From Thalassobaculum fulvum (GTDB taxonomy: Bacteria > Pseudomonadota > Alphaproteobacteria > Thalassobaculales > Thalassobaculaceae), in NCBI RefSeq assembly GCF_014652915.1, contig NZ_BMZS01000005.1, positions 124,001 through 188,000 of the forward strand: a stretch of 64,000 nt of DNA, read 5' to 3'. Both the position numbers and the translations under genes were made by a program. The notes beneath the pieces were generated by a model. The model was not told the DNA's origin. It ran no database searches and was given only the letters and a program-made list of their open reading frames with translations. Position 1 is the first letter of the stretch, and every line of letters starts with the position of its first letter. Positions 50,912 through 59,604 of this stretch are shown piece by piece.

Positions 50912-51694
50912 TCAGCGCCGCTGCACCAGCCACATCCGGGTCCGGTACTGGCAATCCAGCGTCGGGACGTCGGCCAGCCGCCGCTCGATGAAGCCGAGGA
51001 AGGCGGCGAACCGTTCCGGCCCGGCCTGAACCTGCACGTCGTTCACCGAGCGCCAGGCGCCGATGTAGCGTTCCCGGGACATCTGTTCGGTGTGGTAGCA
51101 CTCGGCGTAGATCGGGTCGCCCCAGCCGTCCGCGTCCATGAACCGCTCGACCAAGCCGCTGGTGAACTCCGAGCTGCCGGACGACACCCGCTTCATGTCC
51201 GGCACCAGCCGTCTCAGCTCGGCCTCGATCTCGAGCAGCAGCGGGCTGCGGTCCAGGTAGCGGGTGTTCCACAGGGCGGCGAACCAGCCGTGCGGGCGCA
51301 GCACCCGCCGGAACTCGGCGAGCGCCACCGGAAAATCGGCCCAGTGGAACGACGACGCCATCGTCAGCAGGTCGGCCGAGCCGTCGGGGATTCCGGTGAT
51401 CTCGGCCGAGCCCTTGCGCCACGCGATCGGCAGTCCGGCCGAGGTCTCCTCGCCGGCCTGCCGCATGGCGTCATTGGGCTCGACGGCCGTCACCCGGCGG
51501 AATCCCGCGGCCTGCAGCTGGCGCGTCCATATCCCGGTGCCGGCGCCGACGTCGATCGCGTCGAGGTCGGCGGCCGGTCGCGTCATGGCGCCGAGAACCA
51601 GCCTGATGGCATCCGGTCCGTAGCCGGGCCGATGCGACGCATAGGTCGAGGCGAGCGTCGAGAAGTCGCCGTGGGCCATGCCTGCAGATGTCAT
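50912..51694 (-). CDS. Class I SAM-dependent methyltransferase of the phosphoramidate operon
   Basis: A 260-residue methyltransferase with motif I IDVGAGTGIWTRQL, the acidic ribose loop AVEPNDAM, motif III ADLLTMASSFHWAD and the post-motif LRPHGWFAALWN. The layout is UbiE/Trans-aconitate-like. By position it is the counterpart of Cj1419 or Cj1420, which supply the O-methyl group of Campylobacter O-methyl phosphoramidate; substrate specificity cannot be read from sequence. Its ATG lies 7 nt after the nucleotidyltransferase stop, with GAGAAA upstream. Confidence 0.9.
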   Translation of the reverse strand: MTSAGMAHGDFSTLASTYASHRPGYGPDAIRLVLGAMTRPAADLDAIDVGAGTGIWTRQLQAAGFRRVTAVEPNDAMRQAGEETSAGLPIAWRKGSAEITGIPDGSADLLTMASSFHWADFPVALAEFRRVLRPHGWFAALWNTRYLDRSPLLLEIEAELRRLVPDMKRVSSGSSEFTSGLVERFMDADGWGDPIYAECYHTEQMSRERYIGAWRSVNDVQVQAGPERFAAFLGFIERRLADVPTLDCQYRTRMWLVQRR

Positions 51695-51701
51695 TTTCTC
51701 G

Positions 51702-52466
51702 TTACCGCCAGTCGTGGGTCCAGCGCGGCGCCTGCGCCCGGATCATGCTTTCGTAGTAGGCGAGATCCGACTCGGAATCCACCTCGACCCAGCCGCCGTC
51801 CACCGCCACGCCCTCGACGGATTCGCCGGCGGCGATCAGGCGGGCGAGCAGGCCGGTCATGTCCAGCCGATCGACTGCCGCCGGCTCGAGGCCGTCGAGG
51901 AACCTGCCGATCCGGCGCCAGCCGTCGGCCGAGAACCGGAGCAGGCCCATGAACTGTCCCTGGATCTCCTCCGGGCTCTGCGGACGTCCGCCGATCTCGG
52001 TGACCAGCCCGCCGTCGATCCGGAAGGTCTCCGCGTCGTCGAGCGGCGCCTCGAACCGGCCGGCCCAGAGCGGCGCCCACTGCCGGTCGTAGGTGATCGC
52101 GATGTCCCCCGTCGCGGCGGCCAGCCGTTCGACCGCGGAGGCGTTGAACGCGATGTCCGAGTAGGAGACCAGGGTGTCGCCGCTCTCGAGCCAGGCGGCG
52201 GCGCAGGTCAGCGAGCGCACCATGTTGGTGGTCTCCCAGGCCTGGTTGACGAACGGCACCTCGATCTCCTGGGCCAGCCGGTCGGCGCGGTAGCCGCCGA
52301 CCGCCGCGACGGTCTCGATGCCGGCCTGCCGGAAGGCCGCCCGCTGCCACTCCAGCAGCGGCCGGCCGGCGAGTTCCACCAGGCATTTCGGCCGGTCTGC
52401 GGTCGCCTCGCGCATACGCCGGCCGCGGCCGGCTGCCAATATCAGGACGCGGCGGGAATCGGTCAC
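51702..52466 (-). CDS. Nucleotidyltransferase, candidate CTP:phosphoglutamine cytidylyltransferase (Cj1416-like)
   Basis: A 254-residue sugar-nucleotidyltransferase-fold enzyme. The nucleotide loop is LAAGRGRRM (residues 10-18), with the catalytic-type lysine K27 in RPKCLVEL and the metal aspartate in SYSDIAFN. In Campylobacter the equivalent protein joins CMP from CTP to L-glutamine phosphate. I infer the same role from gene company, since sequence alone would allow LicC-type or sugar activation. The GTG start overlaps the upstream TGA (GTGA) and has CGAGGA 8 nt before it. An ATG 24 nt further upstream lacks a site. Confidence 0.85.
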   Translation of the reverse strand: MTDSRRVLILAAGRGRRMREATADRPKCLVELAGRPLLEWQRAAFRQAGIETVAAVGGYRADRLAQEIEVPFVNQAWETTNMVRSLTCAAAWLESGDTLVSYSDIAFNASAVERLAAATGDIAITYDRQWAPLWAGRFEAPLDDAETFRIDGGLVTEIGGRPQSPEEIQGQFMGLLRFSADGWRRIGRFLDGLEPAAVDRLDMTGLLARLIAAGESVEGVAVDGGWVEVDSESDLAYYESMIRAQAPRWTHDWR

Positions 52467-53104
52467 GGCATCAATCCTCGGGTCAGGCATTCGCGGAACA
52501 GCGCGACGTCGAACGGGTCGGGGTCGGGCTCGCGCTCAGGATGCCACATCACGCCGATGCAGCGCCCGTCGTTCGTGCAGGCGGCTTCGACGGTATCGTC
52601 GGCCGCCAGGGCGAGCGCGGTCCAGGTCCCGGGCAGACCGTCCGCCGGCACCCCGAAGCCGTGGAAGGAATTGACGTCCAGCGACCGCCCGGCGGCCCAG
52701 CCCCACGCGGTGTCCCGCAGGCAGCGGACCGGGTGACGGCTGGCGACATGGGCCGACCGCTCGACCGACGCGAGGCGGCCGCCGTCACGGTCGACCATCA
52801 TCTGGAAGCCGCGGCAGACGCCGATCGCCGGCAGCCCCCGTCGCGCCGCCTCCTGCAGGCAGGCCCGCTCGGTGAGGTCGCGCTCGGGTTCGGCACCGAG
52901 ATCGTTGCCGCCGGTCAGCACCAGGATGTCGAGGCCGACGGTGTCGAACAGGCGCGCGACGTGGTCCGACCGGTTGGCGATCGGCAGGATCACCGCGTCC
53001 GGCCGGACGTGCAGCAGGAACCGGTGCCAGTCGGTCGCCAGGGCGTCGCGCCGTTCGCCGTAGTTCGGGTCGTAGGCGATGCGCTGGGTGAGGCCGATCC
53101 GCAT
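52463..53104 (-). CDS. Class I glutamine amidotransferase, candidate CDP-glutamine hydrolase (Cj1417-like)
   Basis: A 213-residue class I amidotransferase-fold protein. The nucleophile is C97 in GVCRGFQMM and the His-Glu pair H188/E190 in VMWHPEREPD. It lacks any synthase domain. In C. jejuni, Cj1417 is a gamma-glutamyl hydrolase that splits CDP-L-glutamine into cytidine diphosphoramidate and glutamate. A general gamma-Glu hydrolase (PuuD-type) is the alternative. It starts 11 nt after the stop of the large kinase-like gene and overlaps the nucleotidyltransferase GTG. Confidence 0.87.
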   Translation of the reverse strand: MRIGLTQRIAYDPNYGERRDALATDWHRFLLHVRPDAVILPIANRSDHVARLFDTVGLDILVLTGGNDLGAEPERDLTERACLQEAARRGLPAIGVCRGFQMMVDRDGGRLASVERSAHVASRHPVRCLRDTAWGWAAGRSLDVNSFHGFGVPADGLPGTWTALALAADDTVEAACTNDGRCIGVMWHPEREPDPDPFDVALFRECLTRGLMP

Positions 53105-53115
53105 GGGGCGAGGGG

Positions 53116-55518
53116 TCAGTGCAGCACGAAGTGGCGGTTGGCCGCATCGATCTCGACGCTGTGCGCCCGCGCGATCTGGTCGAACAGGACCTCGCCGCAG
53201 CCGATGATCGCCGGGATCCCGAACTCGGCGCAGCGGATCGCCATGTGCGAGTTGGCGCCGCCGTACTTCGTGACCAGCCCGGCGATCCCGTGGGTGAAGA
53301 TCCAGTCGAACCCGGGGTCGGCGCTCTCGATGCAGACGACGGCGCCCTCGAGATCCGCCGACGCCCGGCTCTGCGGGTCGAGCAGCCGAAGCGGGCCGCC
53401 GGCCCGGCCCTTGGTGACGTAGTTGGGCTCGGCCCGCTGCTGCGGGGCGATGTACAGCTCGTCGACGGAGCGCAGGATAAAGCTGAGGTGCAGCGAGGCC
53501 GCGCACTGGTGGCTGCGGCGCTCCTGCGCGATCCGGTCGTGAAGCGAGAACCCGTCGCGCTCGATCGCTTCCCCGGCGACCTGCGCCAGCACCGGACCGA
53601 TGTCCAGATGGCTGAGCTCGTCGCGGCCGAGCCCGCGGGCCTCGGCCCAGGCCGCCAGCATCTCCAGGGCGTCGGAGACGTTGCGCGAGAACACGAACTT
53701 GCCGAGCTCGCGGCCGGCGATGGCCCGGCGGGCGTAGGACAGAAGCGCATCGGCGCCCGCGAGCCCGAGGCCGGCCTCGGCGATCAGGCGATCGATGGCC
53801 GCCCGCTCCGCGGCGGTCGGCGAGAACTCGTGCGGGCCGCCGGTCTCCGGCAGCCGGGCGCCGGCGAACAGGTCCTCGCGCTGGTCGTAGCGCGGCGACA
53901 GCACGTCGTAGGTCCCCGGGCGGAGATGGCCGAACCGCGCCATGAAGTCGGCTTCCGGCATGGTTCCGGTCACCACCCGGCGCATCGCCTCCGTGAAGTC
54001 GCCGGCCACGGTCTTGACCGAGGTCTTGAACGCTGCGAAGCGCTGCTCCGTCAGGGCGCCGCGCTCCACCAGAGACCGCAGCAGCGCCTCGGCGAGGAAC
54101 GCATGGCGCGCCAGGATGCTGAACGCCGGGGTGCCGAGGTGCCGGGCCTCCTCGACGGTGCGCCGGGCCCGGGCGAGGCTCTGCAGCGGGGAGACCGCCG
54201 GCAGGTCGAGCACCGGGCCGCGGGCCTGCTGCCTGGCCGCCAGCTGCGCGATCCGGCGCTCGGCGTCCTGCAGGGTCGGGGCGGTGCCGTCGGCGACGAC
54301 CCGGTTCATCAGGTCGCGATACGCGGCGAGGATCGAGCGGCGGTCGTCGGCGCCGAGGACGTCGCCGTACTCCGTCTCGAGGAAGCGCTCGGTCCGGAAG
54401 TCGATGCCGGTGGGCATGACCTCGAACTCGACCTTGTCGTGCAGCTCCGGCCGCGCCGCCAGGCGGTCGAGCGCGGCATCGACCAGGCGCTCGGCCTCCG
54501 GTTCCGGCAGGGTGGCGGGCAGGAACGAGTTCAGGGAGTTGCGGACGTCGATGTACGGGCGGCCGGCCAGGCCGACCATCAGCGCCTCGCCGACCATCGG
54601 CCGGTAGCCCATGGCCTCGCGGGCGATCGCCCACACGTCGTCGGTGATCAGGCGGCGGTACAGCGAATACGCCAACCGGCGGGGGGCCGAGCCGATCATC
54701 TCGGCCGGGTTCCAGTCGGTCATCGTGCCGAGGATGCCGCGCCGGCCGAGGACGCCGTCGCGCGGCCCCAGGCGGTCGGTCAGAAAGTGCTCGATGCCGT
54801 GCAGCGCGTCGTCGATGCGCTGGCCCAGCCCGGGGGTCCAACTGGACTGGGCGGCGATCTGCCGGACCTGGAACAGATAGACCTTGTCGTCGCGCCCCAG
54901 CGCGAACTCGATGTCGAGCGGGACCCGGCCGACGATGCCTTCGAGCGTGCGGATCAGGCGCAGCACCTGCCGCATCCTGGGCGACATCAGGTGGGCCTCG
55001 CCGACGTCGCGGTGCAGGCGCAGGGACTTGTTGATGGTCAGGCCGGCGGTCACGGAATCGGTCGCGCCGGTCTCGTCGTCGTACTCGATGGTGTAGTAGG
55101 GGCTGCCGTCGTCCAGGCCGTGCGTCATGGCGACGCCGCTGATCGCGACGTCGGCGACCATTTCCTGGATCAGCACCTGGTCGTCGCCGGCTTCCGGCCC
55201 GTACGAGCCGATGACCGACGCCACCGCCGCACGGATCGCGGCGCCGTCGTGGGCCGCGACCCCCAGGATGCTGGTGAACTTGCCGGCCATCGAGGAGGCC
55301 TGGGAGTCCTCGACCTGCGCGCTGGAGCGGACCGCGACCGGTCGGGTGCCGAACCGCGAGGCGATCGCCTCGACCAGGCGGGCGGCGTCGTGGGCCCACT
55401 CGGCGGTACTGAAGTAGAGGAACTCCGGAATCCGGAACTGGCCCTGGTGGGGAACCAGCCGCTCCAGCGTCTCGGACTTCGTCCCGAACAGATTGCTGCG
55501 GCTGACCTGCACGATCAT
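53116..55518 (-). CDS. PEP-synthase-like protein, candidate L-glutamine kinase (Cj1418-like)
   Basis: An 800-residue protein. An N-terminal PPDK/ATP-grasp-like nucleotide domain (about residues 10-300; KSETLERL, PVAVRSSAQVEDSQASSMAG, VPLDIEFALGRDD) leads to a helical middle part. The C-terminal swivelling domain has a phospho-acceptor histidine, H758, in TKYGGANSHMAIRCAEFGIP. It ends there and has no PEP/pyruvate TIM barrel, so it is not PEP synthase or pyruvate dikinase. This composition and length match Cj1418, which uses ATP to make L-glutamine phosphate. The start is the ATG overlapping the upstream TGA (ATGA). Confidence 0.9.
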   Translation of the reverse strand: MIVQVSRSNLFGTKSETLERLVPHQGQFRIPEFLYFSTAEWAHDAARLVEAIASRFGTRPVAVRSSAQVEDSQASSMAGKFTSILGVAAHDGAAIRAAVASVIGSYGPEAGDDQVLIQEMVADVAISGVAMTHGLDDGSPYYTIEYDDETGATDSVTAGLTINKSLRLHRDVGEAHLMSPRMRQVLRLIRTLEGIVGRVPLDIEFALGRDDKVYLFQVRQIAAQSSWTPGLGQRIDDALHGIEHFLTDRLGPRDGVLGRRGILGTMTDWNPAEMIGSAPRRLAYSLYRRLITDDVWAIAREAMGYRPMVGEALMVGLAGRPYIDVRNSLNSFLPATLPEPEAERLVDAALDRLAARPELHDKVEFEVMPTGIDFRTERFLETEYGDVLGADDRRSILAAYRDLMNRVVADGTAPTLQDAERRIAQLAARQQARGPVLDLPAVSPLQSLARARRTVEEARHLGTPAFSILARHAFLAEALLRSLVERGALTEQRFAAFKTSVKTVAGDFTEAMRRVVTGTMPEADFMARFGHLRPGTYDVLSPRYDQREDLFAGARLPETGGPHEFSPTAAERAAIDRLIAEAGLGLAGADALLSYARRAIAGRELGKFVFSRNVSDALEMLAAWAEARGLGRDELSHLDIGPVLAQVAGEAIERDGFSLHDRIAQERRSHQCAASLHLSFILRSVDELYIAPQQRAEPNYVTKGRAGGPLRLLDPQSRASADLEGAVVCIESADPGFDWIFTHGIAGLVTKYGGANSHMAIRCAEFGIPAIIGCGEVLFDQIARAHSVEIDAANRHFVLH

Positions 55519-56099
55519 CGGACGCGCTCCGGTGCGCGGGCTGGGGCGGCCCGGCCGCCGGTCGCCGCCAGGATCGTGCGCGCCAGCTGCTGCGGGGACT
55601 CCCGGCCGTCGTTTCGCAGGGTGAGGTCCGGCGCCTTCGGGAACTCGACCGCCAGGTCGAGCCCGGCGACGTCCTTGATCGCGCCGCTCCGCGCCCCGCG
55701 GTAGATGCCCTTCGGATCGCGGCTGCGCAGGGTCTCGTGGTCGACGTCCAGGAACACCTCGAGGTAGCGGGCGAGATTGGCCCGGTTCCAATCGTGGATC
55801 TCGTGGAACAGCGAAATCGTCGAGCAGACGACGTCGTGCCCCTGGTCCGAGATCAGCTTGCAGAGTCCGGCGTAGCGGCGGGCGAGGGCGATCCGCGAGG
55901 CCCGGTCGTGGCGATTCATGTCGGCGAAGATCGCCCGTAGCGCATCGCCGTCGAGATGGACGTGCGACCGGCCCGCCGCGGCCAGCTCCACACGCAACGC
56001 GGCGGCGACGGTGCTCTTGCCGGCGCCCGACAGCCCGGTGATCCAGAACACCGTGCCGGGCGAGGGTGGCGTGTCGCCGGCGATCGGTACCGGAAGCAT
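55515..56099 (-). CDS. APS-kinase-like protein, candidate cytidine diphosphoramidate kinase (Cj1415-like)
   Basis: A 194-residue P-loop kinase of the adenylylsulfate-kinase fold: Walker A GLSGAGKST at residues 22-30, HLDGDALRAIFADMNRHD and VCSTISLFHEIHDWNR. No ATP sulfurylase (cysD, cysN, sat) or cysH is nearby. In C. jejuni, Cj1415, once labelled as an APS kinase, phosphorylates the 3'-OH of cytidine diphosphoramidate. I infer that role from the operon. The start is placed at the second ATG, with AAGGAAGG upstream; an upstream ATG at 56183 would add 28 residues not typical of the family. It is the first gene of the operon. Confidence 0.88.
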   Translation of the reverse strand: MLPVPIAGDTPPSPGTVFWITGLSGAGKSTVAAALRVELAAAGRSHVHLDGDALRAIFADMNRHDRASRIALARRYAGLCKLISDQGHDVVCSTISLFHEIHDWNRANLARYLEVFLDVDHETLRSRDPKGIYRGARSGAIKDVAGLDLAVEFPKAPDLTLRNDGRESPQQLARTILAATGGRAAPARAPERVR

Positions 56100-56212
56100 G
56101 TGGGGACTGCCTTCCTTCAGATTCGCCTCTCCCAACGACGGTCGCCGAAAGGCCAAACGCAACGGTTCCCAGCTCTCCGGCACTGAACCCGCGCAGTTTC
56201 AGAACCGTTTCG

Positions 56213-56240
56213 ACTCTAAGAACATTCGGGTCGATTGCAA
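56213..56240 (-). promoter_or_regulatory. Weak sigma-70 promoter candidate for the phosphoramidate operon
   Basis: On the minus strand, TTGCAA (-35-like) and TAGAGT (-10-like) are 16 nt apart in the AT-richer part of the gap between the first operon gene and the divergent yihY gene. This is about 115 nt upstream of the start codon. Match quality is modest. Confidence 0.3.
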
Positions 56241-56386
56241 CGCGATTGTCATTGGAATGAAATGCCGGCGCCCGGCGCGACGGCGTTCGACGGCCGGCGA
56301 GCCGGGCGGTTCCGGATGACGGCGCGCGTGGCGGTCGGGCTGCGGCGACGGTCGGAGCGATGCGGGGGGCGTGCTATGGTTCCGGC

Positions 56387-57778
56387 ATGAACGACTGGCC
56401 GACAGCGTTGCGAGGGGCGGTCCGCGTGCGCCTGATACCGGCTGCGCGCGGCACTGCCGCCTACGTGCTCTACGCCGTGCGGCGGTTCTACCGGGACCGT
56501 GGGCTGCAGGCGGCCGGCGCCCTGACCTACACCACCCTGCTGGCGCTGGTGCCGCTGCTGACCATCGCGTTCGCGATCTTCTCGGCGTTCCCGGCGTTCC
56601 AGGCGGTCAAGGACCGGATCGAGATCCTGCTGTTCGAGAACCTGGTGCCGGAGGTCGGGCTGGTCGTCCGCGAGCACCTGACCGAGTTCATCCGCAACGC
56701 CAGCAACCTGACGGCGGTCGGCGTGGTGGCGCTGGCGGTCTCTGCGGTGCTGCTGCTGTCGACCGTCGAGTCGGTCTTCAACACGATCTGGCGGGTCGAG
56801 CGCGACCGGCCGGTCATCACCCGCCTGCTGATCTTCTGGACGGTCCTGACCCTCGGCCCGGTGCTGCTGGGCGCCAGCTTCTCGCTCACCACCGGGGCGT
56901 TCGACTGGATCGGCGAGTTGGCGGACCAGGGCGCCGCCTACGTGCCGATCGCGATCGACAGCCCGGGGCTCGGCTTCGTCGGCGGCCGGATCATGGCGGC
57001 GGGGCTGCAGACGGTGGCCTTCACGGTGCTGTTCATGCTGGTGCCGGCGCGGCCGGTGCTGCTGCGCGACGCGCTGGTCGGCGGCGCGGTGGCCGGGGTC
57101 GCGCTCGAGGTGCTGAAATGGGCCTTCCGGGTCTATCTGGTGAGCTTCCCGAGCTACCAGACGATCTACGGGGCGCTCGCCACCTTCCCGATCTTCCTGA
57201 TCTGGATGTACCTGTCGTGGACGGTGGTGCTGATCGGCGCGGTGTTCGCGGCGTCGTTCACCGAGTGGCGGGCGTCGCGGGTGCGGCGCATCGACCTGCG
57301 GCTCGATCCGCCGCGCCGCCTGGAGGCCGCCTGCGTTCTGCTCGCCGTGCTGGCCGAGCGGGCCCGGACCGGCGGTGCCACAACGCCGGAGACCCTCGCC
57401 CGGGCGCTGCCGATCGACGAGCGGGACTCGCTGATGGAAACGCTGAGGGTGCACGGCTACCTGGTCGCGACCGACGAGGGCGGCTACGCGCTGGCCCGCG
57501 ACCTGCACGTCGTGACCCTGGCGCAGCTGGCCCGCGACCTCGGCTTGACCCTCGGCCTGGACGGCAGTCCCGCCGGGTCGGCGGCCGACCGGCGGGCGGC
57601 GCGGCGGCTCGACGCGGCCAGCGGCCGGCTTGCCGAGCGGCTCGGCGACCTGTTCCAGGCGGAGGAGCGGGCGCTCGGCCTGACCCTTGCGGAGGCGCTG
57701 GAGGATACCGGTCGTGGCGGACCCGATTCCGAGGTGATCGCCTTGGCGCCGGGGACGCCCCAGGCTCCCAGGCCGTAA
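56387..57778 (+). CDS. YihY/UPF0761 family inner-membrane protein
   Basis: A 463-residue protein with six predicted membrane helices in the first 290 residues and the family segments GLQAAGALTYTTLLALVPL, SVFNTIWRVERDRP and FPIFLIWMYLSWTVVLIGA. The C-terminal about 170 residues are soluble, with a winged-helix-like part (TPETLARALPIDERDSLMET) seen in many proteobacterial members. Its former label, ribonuclease BN, is not supported; function is unknown. The ATG near GGTTCCGGC is chosen because it gives the normal N-terminus. Confidence 0.9.
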   Translation: MNDWPTALRGAVRVRLIPAARGTAAYVLYAVRRFYRDRGLQAAGALTYTTLLALVPLLTIAFAIFSAFPAFQAVKDRIEILLFENLVPEVGLVVREHLTEFIRNASNLTAVGVVALAVSAVLLLSTVESVFNTIWRVERDRPVITRLLIFWTVLTLGPVLLGASFSLTTGAFDWIGELADQGAAYVPIAIDSPGLGFVGGRIMAAGLQTVAFTVLFMLVPARPVLLRDALVGGAVAGVALEVLKWAFRVYLVSFPSYQTIYGALATFPIFLIWMYLSWTVVLIGAVFAASFTEWRASRVRRIDLRLDPPRRLEAACVLLAVLAERARTGGATTPETLARALPIDERDSLMETLRVHGYLVATDEGGYALARDLHVVTLAQLARDLGLTLGLDGSPAGSAADRRAARRLDAASGRLAERLGDLFQAEERALGLTLAEALEDTGRGGPDSEVIALAPGTPQAPRP

Positions 57779-57797
57779 GACTCCGGCGCGGGGGCGC

Positions 57798-58787
57798 TCA
57801 GACGCCCATCTTGTGACGCGGGTTATGGGATACGCCCGGTTTCCAGTTCTCGACGAACGCGTCGAGCGCCGGATCCGGCTCGGCCGGCAGCACCACCGAC
57901 AACGTCACGTACTGGTCCCCGACCGGCTCCGTTCCGGTGGCCGGAACGCCCTTTCCGCGCAGTCGCAGGACCTGGCCGCTGTTCGCGCCCTTCGGGATCT
58001 TGAGGGTCACGTTGCCGTGCACCGTGGGGACGGTGATCGAGGCCCCCAGCACCGCTTCCTTGAGGGTCACCGGCAGGTCGAGGCGGATGTCGCGGCCGTC
58101 GCGACGGAAGAACGCGTGCGGCTCGACCTGCAGCTCCAGATAGGCGTCGCCGGCCGGTTTGCCGCCGGCCGCCGGCCGGCCCTGCCCCTTGAGCCTGAGC
58201 ACCGTGCCTTCCTCGGTCGCCGGCGGGATCGTCAGGTTGACGACCTTGCCGTCCGACAGCGTCACCCGCTTCTTGATGCCGGCGACCGCCTCGACGAACG
58301 GCACCTTGAGCCGGTACCGCAGGTCCTGGGGCGTCCGCTTGGGGCCGGTCTTGGCGCCGCCGCCGGCCGTCCCGCCGGCATCGCCCATTCCCTGCCGCGC
58401 CTTGGCGCTTCGCCAGGCCTTGAGGATCTCGTCGATCGAGTCGCTCTCGCTGTCGAAGTCCTCCCCGAACTCGAAGTGGCTGCGGCTTCCCGCCCCGGCG
58501 GCACCGGCTCCGGCGGTTCCGCGCCGGCTCCAGTTCCGCCAGAACCCGGATCCGCCGCCGCGCTCCTTGCCGTCGGCGTCCAGCTCGCCGCGGTCGTACC
58601 GGGCGCGCTTGTCGGCATCGCCCAGCACGTCGTAGGCGGCGTTGACCTCCTTGAACCGGCGCTCGACGTCGGCATCACCCGGGTTGAGGTCCGGGTGATA
58701 TTTCTTGGCGAGCTTGCGGTAGGCCGACTTGAGCTCCGCCTGGGTCGCCGTCCGCGCGACGCCCAGGGTCTTGTAAAGATCGCTCAC
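57798..58787 (-). CDS. DnaJ-class co-chaperone, CbpA-like
   Basis: A 329-residue J-protein. The J-domain has the HPD motif at residues 31-33 ([10 protein letters not shown]), followed by a Gly/Ser/Ala-rich linker (about 75-150) and two DnaJ C-terminal beta-domains. The Cys-rich zinc finger (CxxCxGxG) is absent, so it is the CbpA/type II class. It stimulates DnaK ATPase. It forms a minus-strand pair with the RT0821 lipoprotein gene. Confidence 0.93.
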   Translation of the reverse strand: MSDLYKTLGVARTATQAELKSAYRKLAKKYHPDLNPGDADVERRFKEVNAAYDVLGDADKRARYDRGELDADGKERGGGSGFWRNWSRRGTAGAGAAGAGSRSHFEFGEDFDSESDSIDEILKAWRSAKARQGMGDAGGTAGGGAKTGPKRTPQDLRYRLKVPFVEAVAGIKKRVTLSDGKVVNLTIPPATEEGTVLRLKGQGRPAAGGKPAGDAYLELQVEPHAFFRRDGRDIRLDLPVTLKEAVLGASITVPTVHGNVTLKIPKGANSGQVLRLRGKGVPATGTEPVGDQYVTLSVVLPAEPDPALDAFVENWKPGVSHNPRHKMGV

Positions 58788-58836
58788 GGCCGATGGCCCG
58801 CGCCCGCGCAGGCCCGGCCGGACCTCCGTCCGGGGG

Positions 58837-59310
58837 CTACTTCACGATCTGCCAGGTTCCATCCGGCTGCCGGCATGCGGTCCCGTACGCCTCCTCGCTG
58901 CGACCGCCGATGTTAACCGTCTGGGTGAATTCCCGACAATACTGGCCGCTGCTGCTCTGATAGGTGTTGGTCGGGGTGACCGTCCCGTAGTGCCCGGAAT
59001 CCGGGTTGCGCCATGTGGAGCTGGTGCCGGTCGGCGCGGTTTCCAGGGTGCTCTGGGTGGTGCTCGCCAGGGCCGCCTGATCGGCCTTGTCGAGCGACGA
59101 GCCGACCTCGCTGCCGATCAGCGCGCCGAGAATCGTGCCGGCCGCGACCGCGGCCAGCCGGCCGGTGCCCTTGCCGAACTGCGCCCCGGCGACCGCGCCG
59201 CCGATGCCGCCCAGGATCGCCCCGCCGGTCTGCTTCGGCCCGGCGCCGGTGTTGGTGCAGGCCGCCAATCCGACGGCGAGCAGGGTGACGACAGCCAATT
59301 TACGCATCAT
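58837..59310 (-). CDS. RT0821/Lpp0805-type 17-kDa surface lipoprotein
   Basis: A 157-residue lipoprotein. The signal peptide has lipobox LAAC with lipidation Cys18. It is followed by the glycine-zipper segment [20 protein letters not shown] and the C-terminal RT0821 domain ([29 protein letters not shown]) with two conserved cysteines. It resides in the outer membrane or periplasm; function is not established. Two adjacent ATGs after GGACGGGAAGACC are possible starts. Confidence 0.9.
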   Translation of the reverse strand: MMRKLAVVTLLAVGLAACTNTGAGPKQTGGAILGGIGGAVAGAQFGKGTGRLAAVAAGTILGALIGSEVGSSLDKADQAALASTTQSTLETAPTGTSSTWRNPDSGHYGTVTPTNTYQSSSGQYCREFTQTVNIGGRSEEAYGTACRQPDGTWQIVK

Positions 59311-59604
59311 GGTCTTCCCGTCCTTCTCCGCTGGCACGCCGCAGGTGGCGCGCTTCATCCCCTTGCGGGCCGGCCACCGAGACGATTCTTGCGATGCTGG
59401 GAGGCATCTGACCGCGCTCGGTGGTGGCGGCGCATTGATTCAGGTCACTGATCGAACGCCGCAGCTCGACTATTCCGTCGCAACGTCGTCAGGCCTGTGT
59501 GGTTCCCTCCTTGCCGAAGCTTTCGGCAGGCGCTACTGGGCTCCCCGGATATGGCAGGCCGATGGCAGAATTCCAGCGTGGGATTGGACGAAGGGGCACA
59601 AGCG

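Noticed and set aside
53105-55399. A long upstream frame fused to the glutamine amidotransferase
   Set aside because: It runs out of frame over the glutamine-kinase-like gene; the amidotransferase begins normally at the ATG at 53104.
53116-55518. PEP synthase or pyruvate phosphate dikinase
   Set aside because: The PEP/pyruvate-binding TIM-barrel domain is absent; the protein ends just after the swivelling His domain.
55515-56099. Sulfate assimilation (cysC) reading of the P-loop kinase
   Set aside because: No ATP sulfurylase, PAPS reductase or sulfate transporter is nearby, and the operon partners match the phosphoramidate pathway instead.
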